Shown one piece after another: positions 16,702 to 25,435 of a DNA stretch of 64,000 nucleotides. Made by a program: the position numbers and the translations under genes. Source of the stretch: Atribacter laminatus. Its GTDB lineage: Bacteria; Atribacterota; Atribacteria; Atribacterales; Atribacteraceae. The DNA is taken from assembly GCF_015775515.1 (NCBI RefSeq), contig NZ_CP065383.1, positions 1,550,001-1,614,000 on the forward strand, in the 5' to 3' direction. Below the pieces are notes generated by a model, which was not told where the DNA came from, did no database searches, and was given only the letters and a program-made list of their open reading frames with translations. Numbering within the stretch: the stretch's first letter is position 1; every line of letters starts with the position of its first letter.

Positions 16702-18036
16702 ATGCGTAAGTTTATTATTCCATTCGTGATATTGCTGTTTTTTTCATTAGCAAGTGTTGTTTGGGCAGAAGTCCCGGCCGAGGTAGCTACCTGGTCGAAT
16801 ATGGTTAAAGAAAAATTTGATGGCACAACCATTACCTGTGCTTTTACCTCACACCCAACCACCGATGCCATGCAAGCAATGGTTGACGAGTTCACGGAAT
16901 TGACTGGGATTAAGGTTCGATGGGATATCATTGAGGAAGGCTTGCTCCGCCAGAAACTGCTTTTAGAACACGAAGCCAAAACCGGTGTCTATGACGTTAT
17001 ACTCATCGATGCTTTCAATATGGCTGAGTACGCGCCAAGCGGAGTAGCACTTGATCTTCAGCCGCTCCTCGAAAACAAAGAAATTACTCCTGATTGGTAT
17101 GAATATGCTGATATTCTACCGGCCTACCGGGATGGCATAGGAACTTTCAATGGAGTCATCAGTGGAATTCCAGTCGCTGGTGAGACTCGTTATGTTGGCT
17201 ATCGGACTGATCTTTTCGAAAAATACGGCCAGAAGCCTCCTGAAACCATGGATGAATTGTTAGCAATGGCCAAATTTTTCAAAGGAAAAGAAGAAAACCT
17301 TTATGGAATAGGAATGCGTGCCCAAAGAGGAATCCATTTTGCTTCCGGTTGGTTGACGGTAATGTATCAACTGGGTGGCCAGGTACTCGATCAAAAAACC
17401 TGGGATGTTCTTTTGAATGATCCAAAAACAGTAGCCTCACTTGAATACTATGTGGATCTATTAAATCAAGGACCTCCGGATATTGCCGTTTATACTCATG
17501 AAGAAGCGGTTTCAGTATTTACTTCTGGCCGAGCGGCCATGTGGTTTGACTCAACCGCTCTTACTCCCTGGGTTATTGATCCAACCAAATCGGCCATTAC
17601 TGATAAAGTCAGTTTTGTGCCACCTCCTAGCGGGCCAGCTGGAGCATATGGAGTTTTAGCCGGGTGGAACGTTGGTATTTCCAGCGATGTCGATGAAAAA
17701 AGACAGGAAGCCGCTTGGGCGTTCATCGTGTGGATGACCAGCAAATATAAAGCGAAAGACTATGTCAAACTTGGTGGTACCCCAGTGCGAGAATCGGTTT
17801 ATACTGATGAAGAACTAGTTGCCGCCAACTGGACCTTCCCGATTCAATTAGAATCCTTAGGTCGTGCCGCCAATTTAGTTAAAGATGGTATGATGTGGTT
17901 GCCTCCGCACCCAAAACTAATGAAAGTCTTGGAAATTGCTGGATCCTATGGTTCCGATGTGTTAGCTGGACAGATGTCTGCCAAAGATGCTATGGATAAA
18001 GCCCAAGCTGAATGCGAAAATATCATGGCTGAATAG
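16702..18036 (+). CDS. Maltose-type ABC transporter sugar-binding protein
   Basis: This protein of about 444 residues is a family 1 extracellular solute-binding protein (SBP_bac_1). A signal peptide covers about the first 20 residues (RKFIIPFVILLFF..VVWA). Family features are the DEFTELTGIKVRWDI segment, YDVILIDAFNMAEYAPSG and a late PVRESVYTDEEL. I start it at ATG 16702, behind a GGGGGA stretch; the open frame from 16651 adds an unlikely leader ahead of the signal peptide. Its two permeases follow directly but no ATPase gene is nearby, so it probably uses a shared MsmX/MalK-type ATPase encoded elsewhere. Confidence 0.9.
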   Translation: MRKFIIPFVILLFFSLASVVWAEVPAEVATWSNMVKEKFDGTTITCAFTSHPTTDAMQAMVDEFTELTGIKVRWDIIEEGLLRQKLLLEHEAKTGVYDVILIDAFNMAEYAPSGVALDLQPLLENKEITPDWYEYADILPAYRDGIGTFNGVISGIPVAGETRYVGYRTDLFEKYGQKPPETMDELLAMAKFFKGKEENLYGIGMRAQRGIHFASGWLTVMYQLGGQVLDQKTWDVLLNDPKTVASLEYYVDLLNQGPPDIAVYTHEEAVSVFTSGRAAMWFDSTALTPWVIDPTKSAITDKVSFVPPPSGPAGAYGVLAGWNVGISSDVDEKRQEAAWAFIVWMTSKYKAKDYVKLGGTPVRESVYTDEELVAANWTFPIQLESLGRAANLVKDGMMWLPPHPKLMKVLEIAGSYGSDVLAGQMSAKDAMDKAQAECENIMAE

Positions 18037-18047
18037 GAATGACTCTC

Positions 18048-18069
18048 GGGGAGGGTGAAAACCCTCCCC
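18048..18069 (+). terminator. Hairpin between binding-protein and permease genes
   Basis: Arms GGGGAGGGT (18048-18056) and ACCCTCCCC (18061-18069) form a perfect 9-bp stem with a stable GAAA tetraloop, 20 bases before the permease start. No T tract follows, so it probably protects the upstream message end or dampens readthrough. Confidence 0.7.
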
Positions 18070-18089
18070 CCCCATCGGGAGAATTATCG

Positions 18090-18971
18090 ATGAAGAACAA
18101 AAGGGAAGAACACTATTGGTATTTACTGCCGTCACTGCTTACTTTAGTGGCGATTGTAATTTTTCCCACAATTTTTCTCTGGTATATGGGTTTCACCAAT
18201 TATGATTTGACAATGGGATGGGAACAACACAAATTAATAGGTGTCAGAAATTTTCAATATCTGGCTTTTGAAGACAAAGATTTTTGGCATTCGATGAAAA
18301 TTAGTCTCTGGTTTATGGTTTTTACCGTTGTCATTGAATTCGTATTGGGTTTAGCTATTGCTTTGCTTTTTAATCGACGTATTCGCGGGAAAAGATTATG
18401 GATGTCTTTTTTAATCATACCCATGGTGATCACCCCGACTATCATTTCGCTCATCTGGAAATTAATGCTCAATACCGAATATGGAGTTCTTAATTATATT
18501 CTTTCTTTATTTTCTATTACAAAAATCAACTGGTTAGGGTATGAAAACGCTCTCTGGTCGGTTATGATGGTTGATATTTGGGAATGGACTCCTTTTGTTG
18601 CACTTATTCTTTATGCTGGTTTACAATCTCTTCCTCAGGAACCCTACGAAGCGGTTGTCGTTGATGGCGCCTCACCCCTGCAAATATTTTATTACCTTAC
18701 CCTTCCTCTTTTAAAGCCGATGATTCTTATTGCCATTTTGCTTCGTTCCATTGATTCTTTAAAAATATTTGATATTGTATACGGTTTGACTCAAGGAGGA
18801 CCGGGAAATGCTACTGAGTTAATGAGTATGCATATCTACCGACTCGGTTTCCGACATACCAATTGGATTGGACGAGCATCGGCGAATGCTATGGTTTTAC
18901 TGGTTATTATTACAATATTGACGAACATATTGCTACGGATAATGAGAAGAGGGACCAGGGGGGAATTTTAA
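18090..18971 (+). CDS. Maltose-type ABC transporter permease (MalF-like)
   Basis: This protein of about 293 residues has six predicted membrane helices and the cytoplasmic EAA loop EAVVVDGASPLQIFYYLTLP that docks the ATPase. It belongs to the BPD_transp_1 (UgpA/MalF) family. I start it at ATG 18090 after CGGGAGAAT; the open frame from 18039 would include the hairpin region and a proline-rich leader. It ends at 18971, with the second permease starting at the very next base, so the pair is tightly coupled. Confidence 0.92.
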   Translation: MKNKREEHYWYLLPSLLTLVAIVIFPTIFLWYMGFTNYDLTMGWEQHKLIGVRNFQYLAFEDKDFWHSMKISLWFMVFTVVIEFVLGLAIALLFNRRIRGKRLWMSFLIIPMVITPTIISLIWKLMLNTEYGVLNYILSLFSITKINWLGYENALWSVMMVDIWEWTPFVALILYAGLQSLPQEPYEAVVVDGASPLQIFYYLTLPLLKPMILIAILLRSIDSLKIFDIVYGLTQGGPGNATELMSMHIYRLGFRHTNWIGRASANAMVLLVIITILTNILLRIMRRGTRGEF

Positions 18972-19814
18972 ATGACCACATTTTTTAATTATACCCGACA
19001 AAGAAGAGTCAAAAACATCATCTTAGATATTCTAATTGCTTTGGTGGTTATTGTCTGTGTTTTTCCTTTTATCTGGATGTTTATGACTTCAATAAAAACT
19101 CGGGTTCAGACCATTGATCCTTCAGTTTGGTTTTTCCAACCAACTCTCGAAAATTATCGAGCGATATTTCAAAAAAGAGATATGTTTATGTATATCAACA
19201 ATAGTATCATTGTAGTATTGTTTACCACCTTGATTTCTGTTGTATTAGGCACTTTTGCTGCCTATGGACTAGCACGTTTTCAGTTCAATAGAAAAGAAGA
19301 TATTGCCTATTGGATTCTTTCGCTCCGGATGTTACCACCTATGGCAGTGGTTATACCCTTTTTCCTTCTAGGGCGTTTTGTAGGGCTTCTTGATACCCAC
19401 CTCCTTCTCATTATCGTGTATCTGAGCTTTAATATTCCTTTTACTATTTGGATGATGAGAGGCTTTATTGAGGATATTCCTCGTGAACTCGAAGAAGCAG
19501 CTTGGGTGGATGGCTGTTCAAGATTCCAGGCCATACGACGAATCATTTTCCCGCTCATTGCTCCGGGGATTGCTGCTACTTCAATTTTTTGTGTCATCCA
19601 ATCCTGGAACGAATTTTCTCTGGCCTTTTTTCTAACCAGTTTTAATGCTCGGACTATACCAACGACGGTAACTTTTTTCCTTTCAGTTCTTGGTGTAATC
19701 TGGGGAGAAATGGCGGCAGTGGGAATAGTTGCTACTATACCAGTTCTTATCTTCGCTTTAATAGTTCAAAAATATCTGGTTCGTGGTCTTACTTTTGGTG
19801 CTATTAAGAGCTGA
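18972..19814 (+). CDS. Maltose-type ABC transporter permease (MalG-like)
   Basis: This 280-residue permease has six membrane helices and the EAA loop EEAAWVDGCSRFQAIRRIIFP, and belongs to the UgpE/MalG family. Its ATG follows the stop codon of the MalF-like gene with no gap. Together they form the channel for the binding protein at 16702. The C-terminus (LVRGLTFGAIKS) is the usual ending of the family. No ATPase gene of the MalK type is found in the window. Confidence 0.92.
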   Translation: MTTFFNYTRQRRVKNIILDILIALVVIVCVFPFIWMFMTSIKTRVQTIDPSVWFFQPTLENYRAIFQKRDMFMYINNSIIVVLFTTLISVVLGTFAAYGLARFQFNRKEDIAYWILSLRMLPPMAVVIPFFLLGRFVGLLDTHLLLIIVYLSFNIPFTIWMMRGFIEDIPRELEEAAWVDGCSRFQAIRRIIFPLIAPGIAATSIFCVIQSWNEFSLAFFLTSFNARTIPTTVTFFLSVLGVIWGEMAAVGIVATIPVLIFALIVQKYLVRGLTFGAIKS

Positions 19815-19900
19815 GCAGCTAATAAAGGATTATTGTACCTTGAAATGGAACTCTCCGAGGAATAGAATATGAATGAAGATATTCCTAAGGTGGAGATGAA

Positions 19901-20401
19901 ATGAAAATAACAAGACTAATCGCCTATACCGGGTTGTCGGTTGCAGTGGTCACAGTTGTTACCATGGTAGTACAGGTACCGATACCGCAAACCAAGGGGT
20001 ATATTAATCTTGGTGATGCGGTTATTTTGGTTTTTGCTATGCTTTTTGGTGCCAAGGTGGGGATGATTGGTGGCGGGTTAGGTTCAGCTTTAGCTGATAT
20101 TCTTACTGGTTATGCTCACTGGGCGCCGTTTACTCTTATCATTAAAGGAATAGAAGGGCTGATCGTTGGTCTTTTTGCTTCAAAAGAGATGAGCGCTGGA
20201 AAAAGAATTCCTATTCTTATTCTTGCGGTTCTAGAAATGGTTTTTGGTTATTTTTTAGTTGAAACCCGTCTCTATGGTTTGGGGGCAGCTTTGGTTGAAA
20301 TACCTGGAAACTTAATACAAGCAGGAAGTGCCGTTATCATCTCACTTTTACTTTTTTATGCGATAAAAAGAGTTGAGAAGGTTTATACTCGAGAAGTATG
20401 A
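19901..20401 (+). CDS. ECF transporter S component
   Basis: This 166-residue membrane protein is the substrate-binding S component of an energy-coupling-factor vitamin transporter. It shows about five to six hydrophobic segments and the typical motifs NLGDAVILVFAMLFG, GGGLGSALADILTGY and APFTLIIKGIEGL. The GDA and KGIEGL features are those of the DUF1393/HmpT-like branch of S components. The shared ECF ATPases and T component are not in the window. The substrate (thiamine precursor, other vitamin or a sugar-linked compound) cannot be decided. The start ATG 19901 follows AAGGTGGAG. I see no known vitamin riboswitch in the 86-base leader. A strong terminator follows. Confidence 0.8.
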   Translation: MKITRLIAYTGLSVAVVTVVTMVVQVPIPQTKGYINLGDAVILVFAMLFGAKVGMIGGGLGSALADILTGYAHWAPFTLIIKGIEGLIVGLFASKEMSAGKRIPILILAVLEMVFGYFLVETRLYGLGAALVEIPGNLIQAGSAVIISLLLFYAIKRVEKVYTREV

Positions 20402-20409
20402 AAAAAATT

Positions 20410-20448
20410 AAATAAAGGGATTTTTCTTGAGGAAAAATCCCTTTATTT
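20410..20448 (+). terminator. Rho-independent terminator
   Basis: A long near-perfect stem, AAATAAAGGGATTTTTC paired with GAAAAATCCCTTTATTT around a short loop, begins nine bases after the ECF S stop codon. Its A/T-rich base makes it usable in both directions, so it may also terminate the rubredoxin gene on the minus strand. Confidence 0.85.
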
Positions 20449-20519
20449 AGAAACGGTATTATTTTTAACCTAAAAAATTAGTTCAGAGAAGATAGGTTCT
20501 AAAAGGTCTTGAACTCAGA

Positions 20520-20678
20520 TTATTGTTTTTCGAAGAGGTCTTTTGAAGCACCACATACTGGACATACCCAATCCTCAGGAATATCATCGAAAGATGTACC
20601 AGGTTTTACTCCAGCATCAGGATCGCCTAATTCAGGATCATATACGTATCCGCAAACTGTGCAAACATACTTATCCAT
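20520..20678 (-). CDS. Rubredoxin (52 residues)
   Basis: Translating the minus strand from ATG 20678 gives a 52-residue rubredoxin. It carries the two iron-binding CxxCG pairs, CTVCGYVYD near the start and [13 protein letters not shown] near the end, plus the [19 protein letters not shown] core typical of the family. The iron is held by four cysteines and the protein shuttles single electrons, usually to oxygen- or peroxide-reducing enzymes in anaerobes. An ideal AAGGGAGGT ribosome site lies just upstream. It is monocistronic in view and shares the terminator region with the ECF S gene. A second rubredoxin domain occurs at the C-terminus of the flavoprotein at 29398. Confidence 0.95.
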   Translation of the reverse strand: MDKYVCTVCGYVYDPELGDPDAGVKPGTSFDDIPEDWVCPVCGASKDLFEKQ

Positions 20679-20739
20679 AAATCTACCTCCCTTACAATTT
20701 AAAAAATTATAACTCTATTCTACCAAAATATATTTCCAG

Positions 20740-21120
20740 TTTTGAAAATATTGTGGGCTAAATATTTTCGATATCTCCTCAACGTCTTTTACACTCCACC
20801 TTTAATAAGGCGAGATTTGAAAAAATTCTAAGAGAATCGAATCCCTCTTAATCTCCCTTTATCTAAAAAGAGAGGAATGAAAAAGATTGAACTCATGAGA
20901 TTGCCACATCACTTCGTTCCTCACAATGACGAATCAGAGTTCCTTCTCCCTTAATGGGAGAAGGTGAGGATGAGGGTGAAAAGCCCAAGATTCGACATGC
21001 CCTGGCATGTCGCTACATTAATCGGGTGCAATAAATTGCGCTCCATCATTTTTTAATTCTTTTGTAGGGTCTTGATTTATCAAGCTCGCGGTTTTATGAA
21101 TCAAGTTAGATATCGTTTAT
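20740..21120. repeat. Block of dispersed palindromic repeats
   Basis: In order, this gap holds family F (GAATCCCTCTTAATCTCCC.., about 20840), family C (GAGATTGCCACATCACTTCG.., 20899), family A with its hairpin (20936-20985), family E (CGACATGCCCTGGCATGTCG, about 20993-21012), a GGGTGCAATAAATTGCGC palindrome (about 21021) and family G (TTGATTTATCAAGCTCGC, about 21071). No coding sequence is visible between 20679 and 21293. Confidence 0.75.
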
Positions 21121-21158
21121 AATTAATGATAACTATTCACCTATCACTACTTCATACC

Positions 21159-21187
21159 TTGACAAATATTTGTTGAAAGAGTAATAC
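21159..21187 (+). promoter_or_regulatory. Promoter for binding-protein operon
   Basis: TTGACA (21159-21164), 17-base spacer, TAATAC (21182-21187). It lies about 100 bases before the binding-protein gene at 21293 and downstream of the repeat block. Confidence 0.7.
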
Positions 21188-21292
21188 TATATCTTAGTAT
21201 GGAATAAATAATGGAAAGGAGATGATAACAAAAAAATAAATATCATTATTAGTTATTTAGATTCAATTTTTTAAAAAGGAGTGGGAGGATCA

Positions 21293-22300
21293 ATGAAAAT
21301 GAAGAAATATGTTTTATGGTGTGTGATATTGGTTTTCGCACTTTCCCTGCTTTTCCCAGCTATCAGTATCGCTGCAAACAAATATGTATTTGCTTGGATC
21401 CCAAAAGCTCTAAATAATCCAGTGTTTGAACTAGGCCGAAGTGGTGCCTTGCAAAGAGCTAAAGAATTGACTGAAGAAACCGAAGATACAGTGGAAGTGT
21501 TGTATGTAGCCTCGGTTAATTCCGATGCTGCCGAACAAGTTCGGGTGGTTGAGGATGTTATCTCTAAAGGAGTAGATGGTATTGGTGTATCTTGCAACGA
21601 CCCGACTGCCCTCGAAGATGTAATTGATAAAGCTATCGAAGCCGGTATTCCAGTTATGACCTGGGATTCAGATTCCCCTGAAAGCCAACGCTTTACCTAT
21701 TTAGGGGTTAGTAACTATGATGGTGGAAAGGCAGCGGCTGATCTGTTGGTAAAGGCTATGGGAACGGCAGGAAAAGTTGCATTGCTTACCGGAGTACCAG
21801 GAGCTTTCAATTTAGAGGAAAGAATCCGTGGTTTTAAAGATGGGGTAAAAGACTACCCGGATATTGAGATCGTAACCACGGTTGCCTGTGATGATGATAT
21901 CAATAAAGGAGTTCAGGTAGTTGAGGAAGTTATGCAAGCTAATCCTGATTTGAATGGGTGGTTTTTTGTGGGTCTATGGCCGTTATTTGCTGAGAGAGGC
22001 TCTATGCCTCTATGGGAAGCCGCAGCCAAAGCCGGTACTTTAAAGACGATTGCATTTGATACATTGCCAGTTGAATTAGAACTTTTAAAAGATGGCTATC
22101 TTTCCGGTCTGGTTGGCCAAAAGTATTGGGGTTGGGGGTATGATACAATTCAAATGCTCTACGATTATATTGTAAATAATAAAAGGTACGAGAGCTGGAC
22201 TGACTCCGGTATGGATATTGTAACCATCAAGAATGTCGATGCAATGATTGAAGCTTGGGAAACCCAAGACTTTACAAAACCTCTTCCGCCAGCCTTCTAA
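21293..22300 (+). CDS. Sugar ABC transporter substrate-binding protein
   Basis: This protein of about 335 residues is a ribose-type Peripla_BP_4 binding protein. The N-terminus [10 protein letters not shown] plus a hydrophobic core is a signal peptide with cleavage after about residue 27 (ISIA-AN). The first-lobe segment [19 protein letters not shown], the cofactor-like [18 protein letters not shown] and [18 protein letters not shown] are typical. I choose ATG 21293 behind GTGGGAGGAT. A good promoter lies about 100 bases upstream. Permease and single-domain ATPase genes follow, so this is a binding protein-permease-ATPase set, a gene order different from the other systems here. Confidence 0.92.
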   Translation: MKMKKYVLWCVILVFALSLLFPAISIAANKYVFAWIPKALNNPVFELGRSGALQRAKELTEETEDTVEVLYVASVNSDAAEQVRVVEDVISKGVDGIGVSCNDPTALEDVIDKAIEAGIPVMTWDSDSPESQRFTYLGVSNYDGGKAAADLLVKAMGTAGKVALLTGVPGAFNLEERIRGFKDGVKDYPDIEIVTTVACDDDINKGVQVVEEVMQANPDLNGWFFVGLWPLFAERGSMPLWEAAAKAGTLKTIAFDTLPVELELLKDGYLSGLVGQKYWGWGYDTIQMLYDYIVNNKRYESWTDSGMDIVTIKNVDAMIEAWETQDFTKPLPPAF

Positions 22301-22394
22301 TTAGCGAAATGAATGAAGCCCGAGAAAAGAAGGCTACTTCATAGAAATCAATTTCTCCAAATTGAAAATTAGAGTACAAGAGGGAAAATGGGAA

Positions 22395-22431
22395 AGAAGA
22401 ACCTCGCGCTTTTTGAGTGTGAGGTTCTTCT
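22395..22431 (+). terminator. Hairpin between binding-protein and permease genes
   Basis: AGAAGAACCTC (22395-22405) pairs exactly with GAGGTTCTTCT (22421-22431) around a 15-base loop, 22 bases before the permease start. It has no T tract and is probably an intercistronic stabiliser or attenuator. Confidence 0.65.
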
Positions 22432-22453
22432 CCTAAACAGAGGGGAGTGTATA

Positions 22454-23458
22454 ATGCCAACACCAAAAACCGAATCTGATGCGGAAACTACTGCATCTCC
22501 GCAACCGGGAATCGGTAGCAAGCTTTTAAACAATCAACTGACCACAATTGTTCTTATTCTATTTTTAATGATTTTTTTACTAGGTTTGTTTACCCGAACT
22601 TTTTTAACTGCCAATAATATTTTCAATGTTCTGAGAGCATTTTCTTGGATTGCAATTGCTTCTTTTGGCCAATCGATGGTTATTATTGGGGGCGGGATCG
22701 ATCTCTCTTCAGGCTCAACTATGGCTTTTGCCGGTATTATGACTGCTATGATGCTTTCCTATGGTTTAGGAGTTTTGGTTTCTATCCTTATTGGTTTAGG
22801 ATTCGGAGTATTTATTGGTTTCATAAACGGAATTTTAGTAAGCCGTGCAAAACTTCCACCCTTCATTGCAACGTTAGGCATGTTAAGCATTCTGCGGGGG
22901 TTTTGTTATGGATTAACCAGTGGTTGGCCAATCAGAGATCTACCTCGAGGATTTCTTTTTTTGGGCCAAACTGATTTAGCTTTTTATATTTGGAAAGTTC
23001 CCCTTCCCGCACTAATCATGATTTTCTTTGCCATTATTTCATATATCTATTTAAGCAAAACCAAGGTTGGATATCACATTTATGCGGTGGGAGGAAATGA
23101 ATATGCAGCATCGCTGGCCGGTATCGATGCGAAGCGGGTAAAATACGTTATCTATTCATTATCCGGTTTATTTGCTGCAGTTGGTGGGGTTCTTATGACT
23201 TCCCGTCTGGGGGTAGCAGCACCAACGGCTGCTCAAGGATATGAGTTAGATATCATTGCTGCAGCAGTTATTGGCGGCATTAGTCTTAATGGTGGAGAGG
23301 GAAATGTATGGGGAGCGTTAGTGGGAGCAGCCATTATGCAAATTCTTCGTAACGCATTAGTATTGGTGGGTTTTCCCGCTTATTGGCAATCCTCAGCTAT
23401 CGGTGCGGTAATTATAGGCGCGGTAATGATCGACCAGTATCGAAAAAGACGAATCTGA
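22454..23458 (+). CDS. Ribose-type sugar ABC transporter permease
   Basis: This protein of about 334 residues is a BPD_transp_2 permease with motifs GGGIDLSSGSTMAFAG and AVIGGISLNGGEGNVWG. The N-terminal 30 residues are polar and form a cytoplasmic tail. I start it at ATG 22454 behind AGGGGAGTG; the longer frame from 22388 would translate the hairpin. It follows the binding protein at 21293 and is 13 bases before the ATPase gene. Sugar unknown. Confidence 0.92.
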   Translation: MPTPKTESDAETTASPQPGIGSKLLNNQLTTIVLILFLMIFLLGLFTRTFLTANNIFNVLRAFSWIAIASFGQSMVIIGGGIDLSSGSTMAFAGIMTAMMLSYGLGVLVSILIGLGFGVFIGFINGILVSRAKLPPFIATLGMLSILRGFCYGLTSGWPIRDLPRGFLFLGQTDLAFYIWKVPLPALIMIFFAIISYIYLSKTKVGYHIYAVGGNEYAASLAGIDAKRVKYVIYSLSGLFAAVGGVLMTSRLGVAAPTAAQGYELDIIAAAVIGGISLNGGEGNVWGALVGAAIMQILRNALVLVGFPAYWQSSAIGAVIIGAVMIDQYRKRRI

Positions 23459-23471
23459 GGGGGACAATGAG

Positions 23472-24254
23472 ATGAATGAAGAAAAGCAGAAGGATTTTAC
23501 TCCAATTCAAAATGCTCAACCAATTCTTGAGTTGAAAGGAATTTGCAAATACTTTGGTGGGATTCATGCTCTTGAAAATGTCGATTTTGACGTTTTTCCA
23601 GAAGAGATCGTTGCCATTGTTGGTGATAATGGAGCAGGAAAATCAACCTTAATAAAAATTATTGCTGGAGTACATGCTCCAACCGCTGGAGAAATTTATA
23701 TGCAAGGGAAACCGGTCGAAATAGCCTCTCCAATTCAAGCTCGGGAATTAGGGATTGAAACGGTTTACCAGGAACTGGCATTGATAGAAACTCGTGATGT
23801 TCCGTCAAATTTTTTTTTAGGGAGAGAGCCAACTCTTGGGAAAATGGGTATTTTCATCGATAGAAAAAGAATGGTTGATGAAACTGTAAATACCTTAAAT
23901 TCGTTAGGCATAAAACTTCCATCTCTCAATACGATGGTTAGGTATTTATCCGGCGGACAACGTCAATCATTGGCAATTGGTCGGATCATGCCCTGGGGTG
24001 GAAAAATTATTATCATGGATGAGCCGACTGCTGCTTTGGGTGTTAAGGAATCAAGAAAAGTATTAGATTTGGTACTGAAACTAAAGGAAAAAGAATGTTC
24101 GGTAATTGTTATTAGCCACAATATGCGTCACGTATTTAATGTTGCCGATCGTATTGTCGTTTTGCGAGGAGGGGTCAAGGTTGGTGAAAGAATAAAAAAT
24201 CAAACCACTCCCGACGAGATTGTTAAATTAATTGTAGGCGCTGAGATGCTCTAA
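23472..24254 (+). CDS. Sugar ABC transporter ATPase, single-domain type
   Basis: This 260-residue ATPase has one nucleotide-binding domain: Walker A GDNGAGKS (residues 51-58), signature LSGGQRQ, Walker B IIIMDEPTAALG and the switch His in ISHNM. It is about half the length of the RbsA-type ATPases in this window and resembles the FrcA/XylG single-domain branch, which must act as a homodimer. It starts at ATG 23472, 13 bases after the permease stop. The first 17 residues before the domain are polar. The following gene is another binding protein with its own promoter. Confidence 0.92.
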   Translation: MNEEKQKDFTPIQNAQPILELKGICKYFGGIHALENVDFDVFPEEIVAIVGDNGAGKSTLIKIIAGVHAPTAGEIYMQGKPVEIASPIQARELGIETVYQELALIETRDVPSNFFLGREPTLGKMGIFIDRKRMVDETVNTLNSLGIKLPSLNTMVRYLSGGQRQSLAIGRIMPWGGKIIIMDEPTAALGVKESRKVLDLVLKLKEKECSVIVISHNMRHVFNVADRIVVLRGGVKVGERIKNQTTPDEIVKLIVGAEML

Positions 24255-24277
24255 TCTGACTGACGGTTGGAGATTTT

Positions 24278-24307
24278 TAGACAAGATAAAGCGATTAAAG
24301 GTATAAT
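24278..24307 (+). promoter_or_regulatory. Promoter for second binding-protein operon
   Basis: TAGACA (24278-24283), 18-base spacer, TATAAT (24302-24307). A short palindromic run, AATATTATTTGATATCAATATT, overlaps the predicted transcript start and could be an operator. The gene starts at 24348 behind AAGGAGGT. Confidence 0.6.
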
Positions 24308-24347
24308 ATTATTTGATATCAATATTATTATAAGGAGGTAAGATATC

Positions 24348-25349
24348 ATGAAAAAATCTGTTATTAAGGGGCTGGGTGTGGTTTTATTAGTCGCACTCTT
24401 CTCACTTCTTGTTCTTGGTATTGCTTTTGCTGAAGAAAATGAAAAGCTGACTTTCGGTTATATTGCTTTTAGTAGGAAAGACATTTGGAATAATTATTCA
24501 ATTTTGGCTTTTGAATACGCAGCAAAGCAAAAAGGTGTTGAGACCATTGTTCTTGATCCAGAAGGAAATCTAGAAAAAGCTGTTTCTTCAATGGAAGACC
24601 TCATAACTAAAGAGGTTGATGGAATATCGGTTTTCACCATGACTCCTGAATTGGATGTTACTATGGCCGAAATGGCAAACGCCGCCGGGATACCAATTAC
24701 CTTTGAAAACTCACTTCCTGCCGAAAATACCCCCGAATACATTTCCTGTGTAGCCTGCCAATACGATGATATTGGATATGCGGCAGGGAAATATATCAAT
24801 GAAGCTTATCCAGGAAGTAAATTGTTCTACGTAATGGGGGCACCAGGCATGGGGATTACTGAGCTCTATGAACAAGGGCTTCATAAGGCACTCGATGAGT
24901 TTGGTAAGGTTGAACTGGTTTCAACCCAGCCAACCGATTGGGGCGCTGAGCAAGCAATGAATGTTACTCAAAATGCTATACAATCCGGTCTTGAGTTCGA
25001 CGTTATTTTTGCCAATAACGAACAAATGGCAACTGGTGTTATCAATGCTTTAAAAGATGCCGGTTTATTTGGCAAAGTCAAAGTCGTTGCTACCGGAGGA
25101 GGACCCCATGGTCTGGAAATGGTTGAGAAAGGTGAGCTAGATGCAACCATGAGTGCACCAGTCTCGTTGCAAGGCTTGATTACTTTTAAGAGTCTCTATG
25201 AATTTATAACCAAAGGAAAGCAACCAGAAAAATTCATCCCCCTTCCAATTATTCCAATCTACAAGGATAATTTAGATGAAGCGATATCTTGGGAAATAAC
25301 CGATGAAAACTACGAACGGGCTTTAGGTTATATTGGTGGCATTGAATAG
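24348..25349 (+). CDS. Sugar ABC transporter substrate-binding protein
   Basis: This 333-residue Peripla_BP_4 protein has a signal peptide (MKKSVIKGLG then a leucine/valine core) cleaved near residue 28 (IAFA-EE). Lobe motifs include TFGYIAFSRKDIWNNYSI, TPELDVTMAEMANAAGIP and DVIFANNEQMATGVINAL. It has its own promoter just upstream and is followed by a strong hairpin with a T tract, then the two-domain ATPase and permease genes, giving a second complete system next to the one at 21293. The two binding proteins are clearly different and should bind different sugars. Confidence 0.92.
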   Translation: MKKSVIKGLGVVLLVALFSLLVLGIAFAEENEKLTFGYIAFSRKDIWNNYSILAFEYAAKQKGVETIVLDPEGNLEKAVSSMEDLITKEVDGISVFTMTPELDVTMAEMANAAGIPITFENSLPAENTPEYISCVACQYDDIGYAAGKYINEAYPGSKLFYVMGAPGMGITELYEQGLHKALDEFGKVELVSTQPTDWGAEQAMNVTQNAIQSGLEFDVIFANNEQMATGVINALKDAGLFGKVKVVATGGGPHGLEMVEKGELDATMSAPVSLQGLITFKSLYEFITKGKQPEKFIPLPIIPIYKDNLDEAISWEITDENYERALGYIGGIE

Positions 25350-25367
25350 TTCTATTGAAGTTTTTGT

Positions 25368-25401
25368 GATGTCCTTCCTCAGATGAGGAAGGACATCTTT
25401 T
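25368..25401 (+). terminator. Terminator-like hairpin after binding-protein gene
   Basis: GATGTCCTTCCTC (25368-25380) and GAGGAAGGACATC (25385-25397) form a perfect 13-bp stem with loop AGAT, followed by TTTTT. This is a classical rho-independent terminator placed inside an operon. Only a fraction of transcripts should reach the ATPase and permease genes. Confidence 0.85.
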
Positions 25402-25435
25402 TAATTGGAGACAACTTGAAAAAGGAAAACGATTC

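Noticed and set aside
19815-19900. A vitamin riboswitch ahead of the ECF S component
   Set aside because: The 86-base leader has only a small AGGAATA/TATTCCT hairpin and none of the thiamine, riboflavin or cobalamin core motifs.
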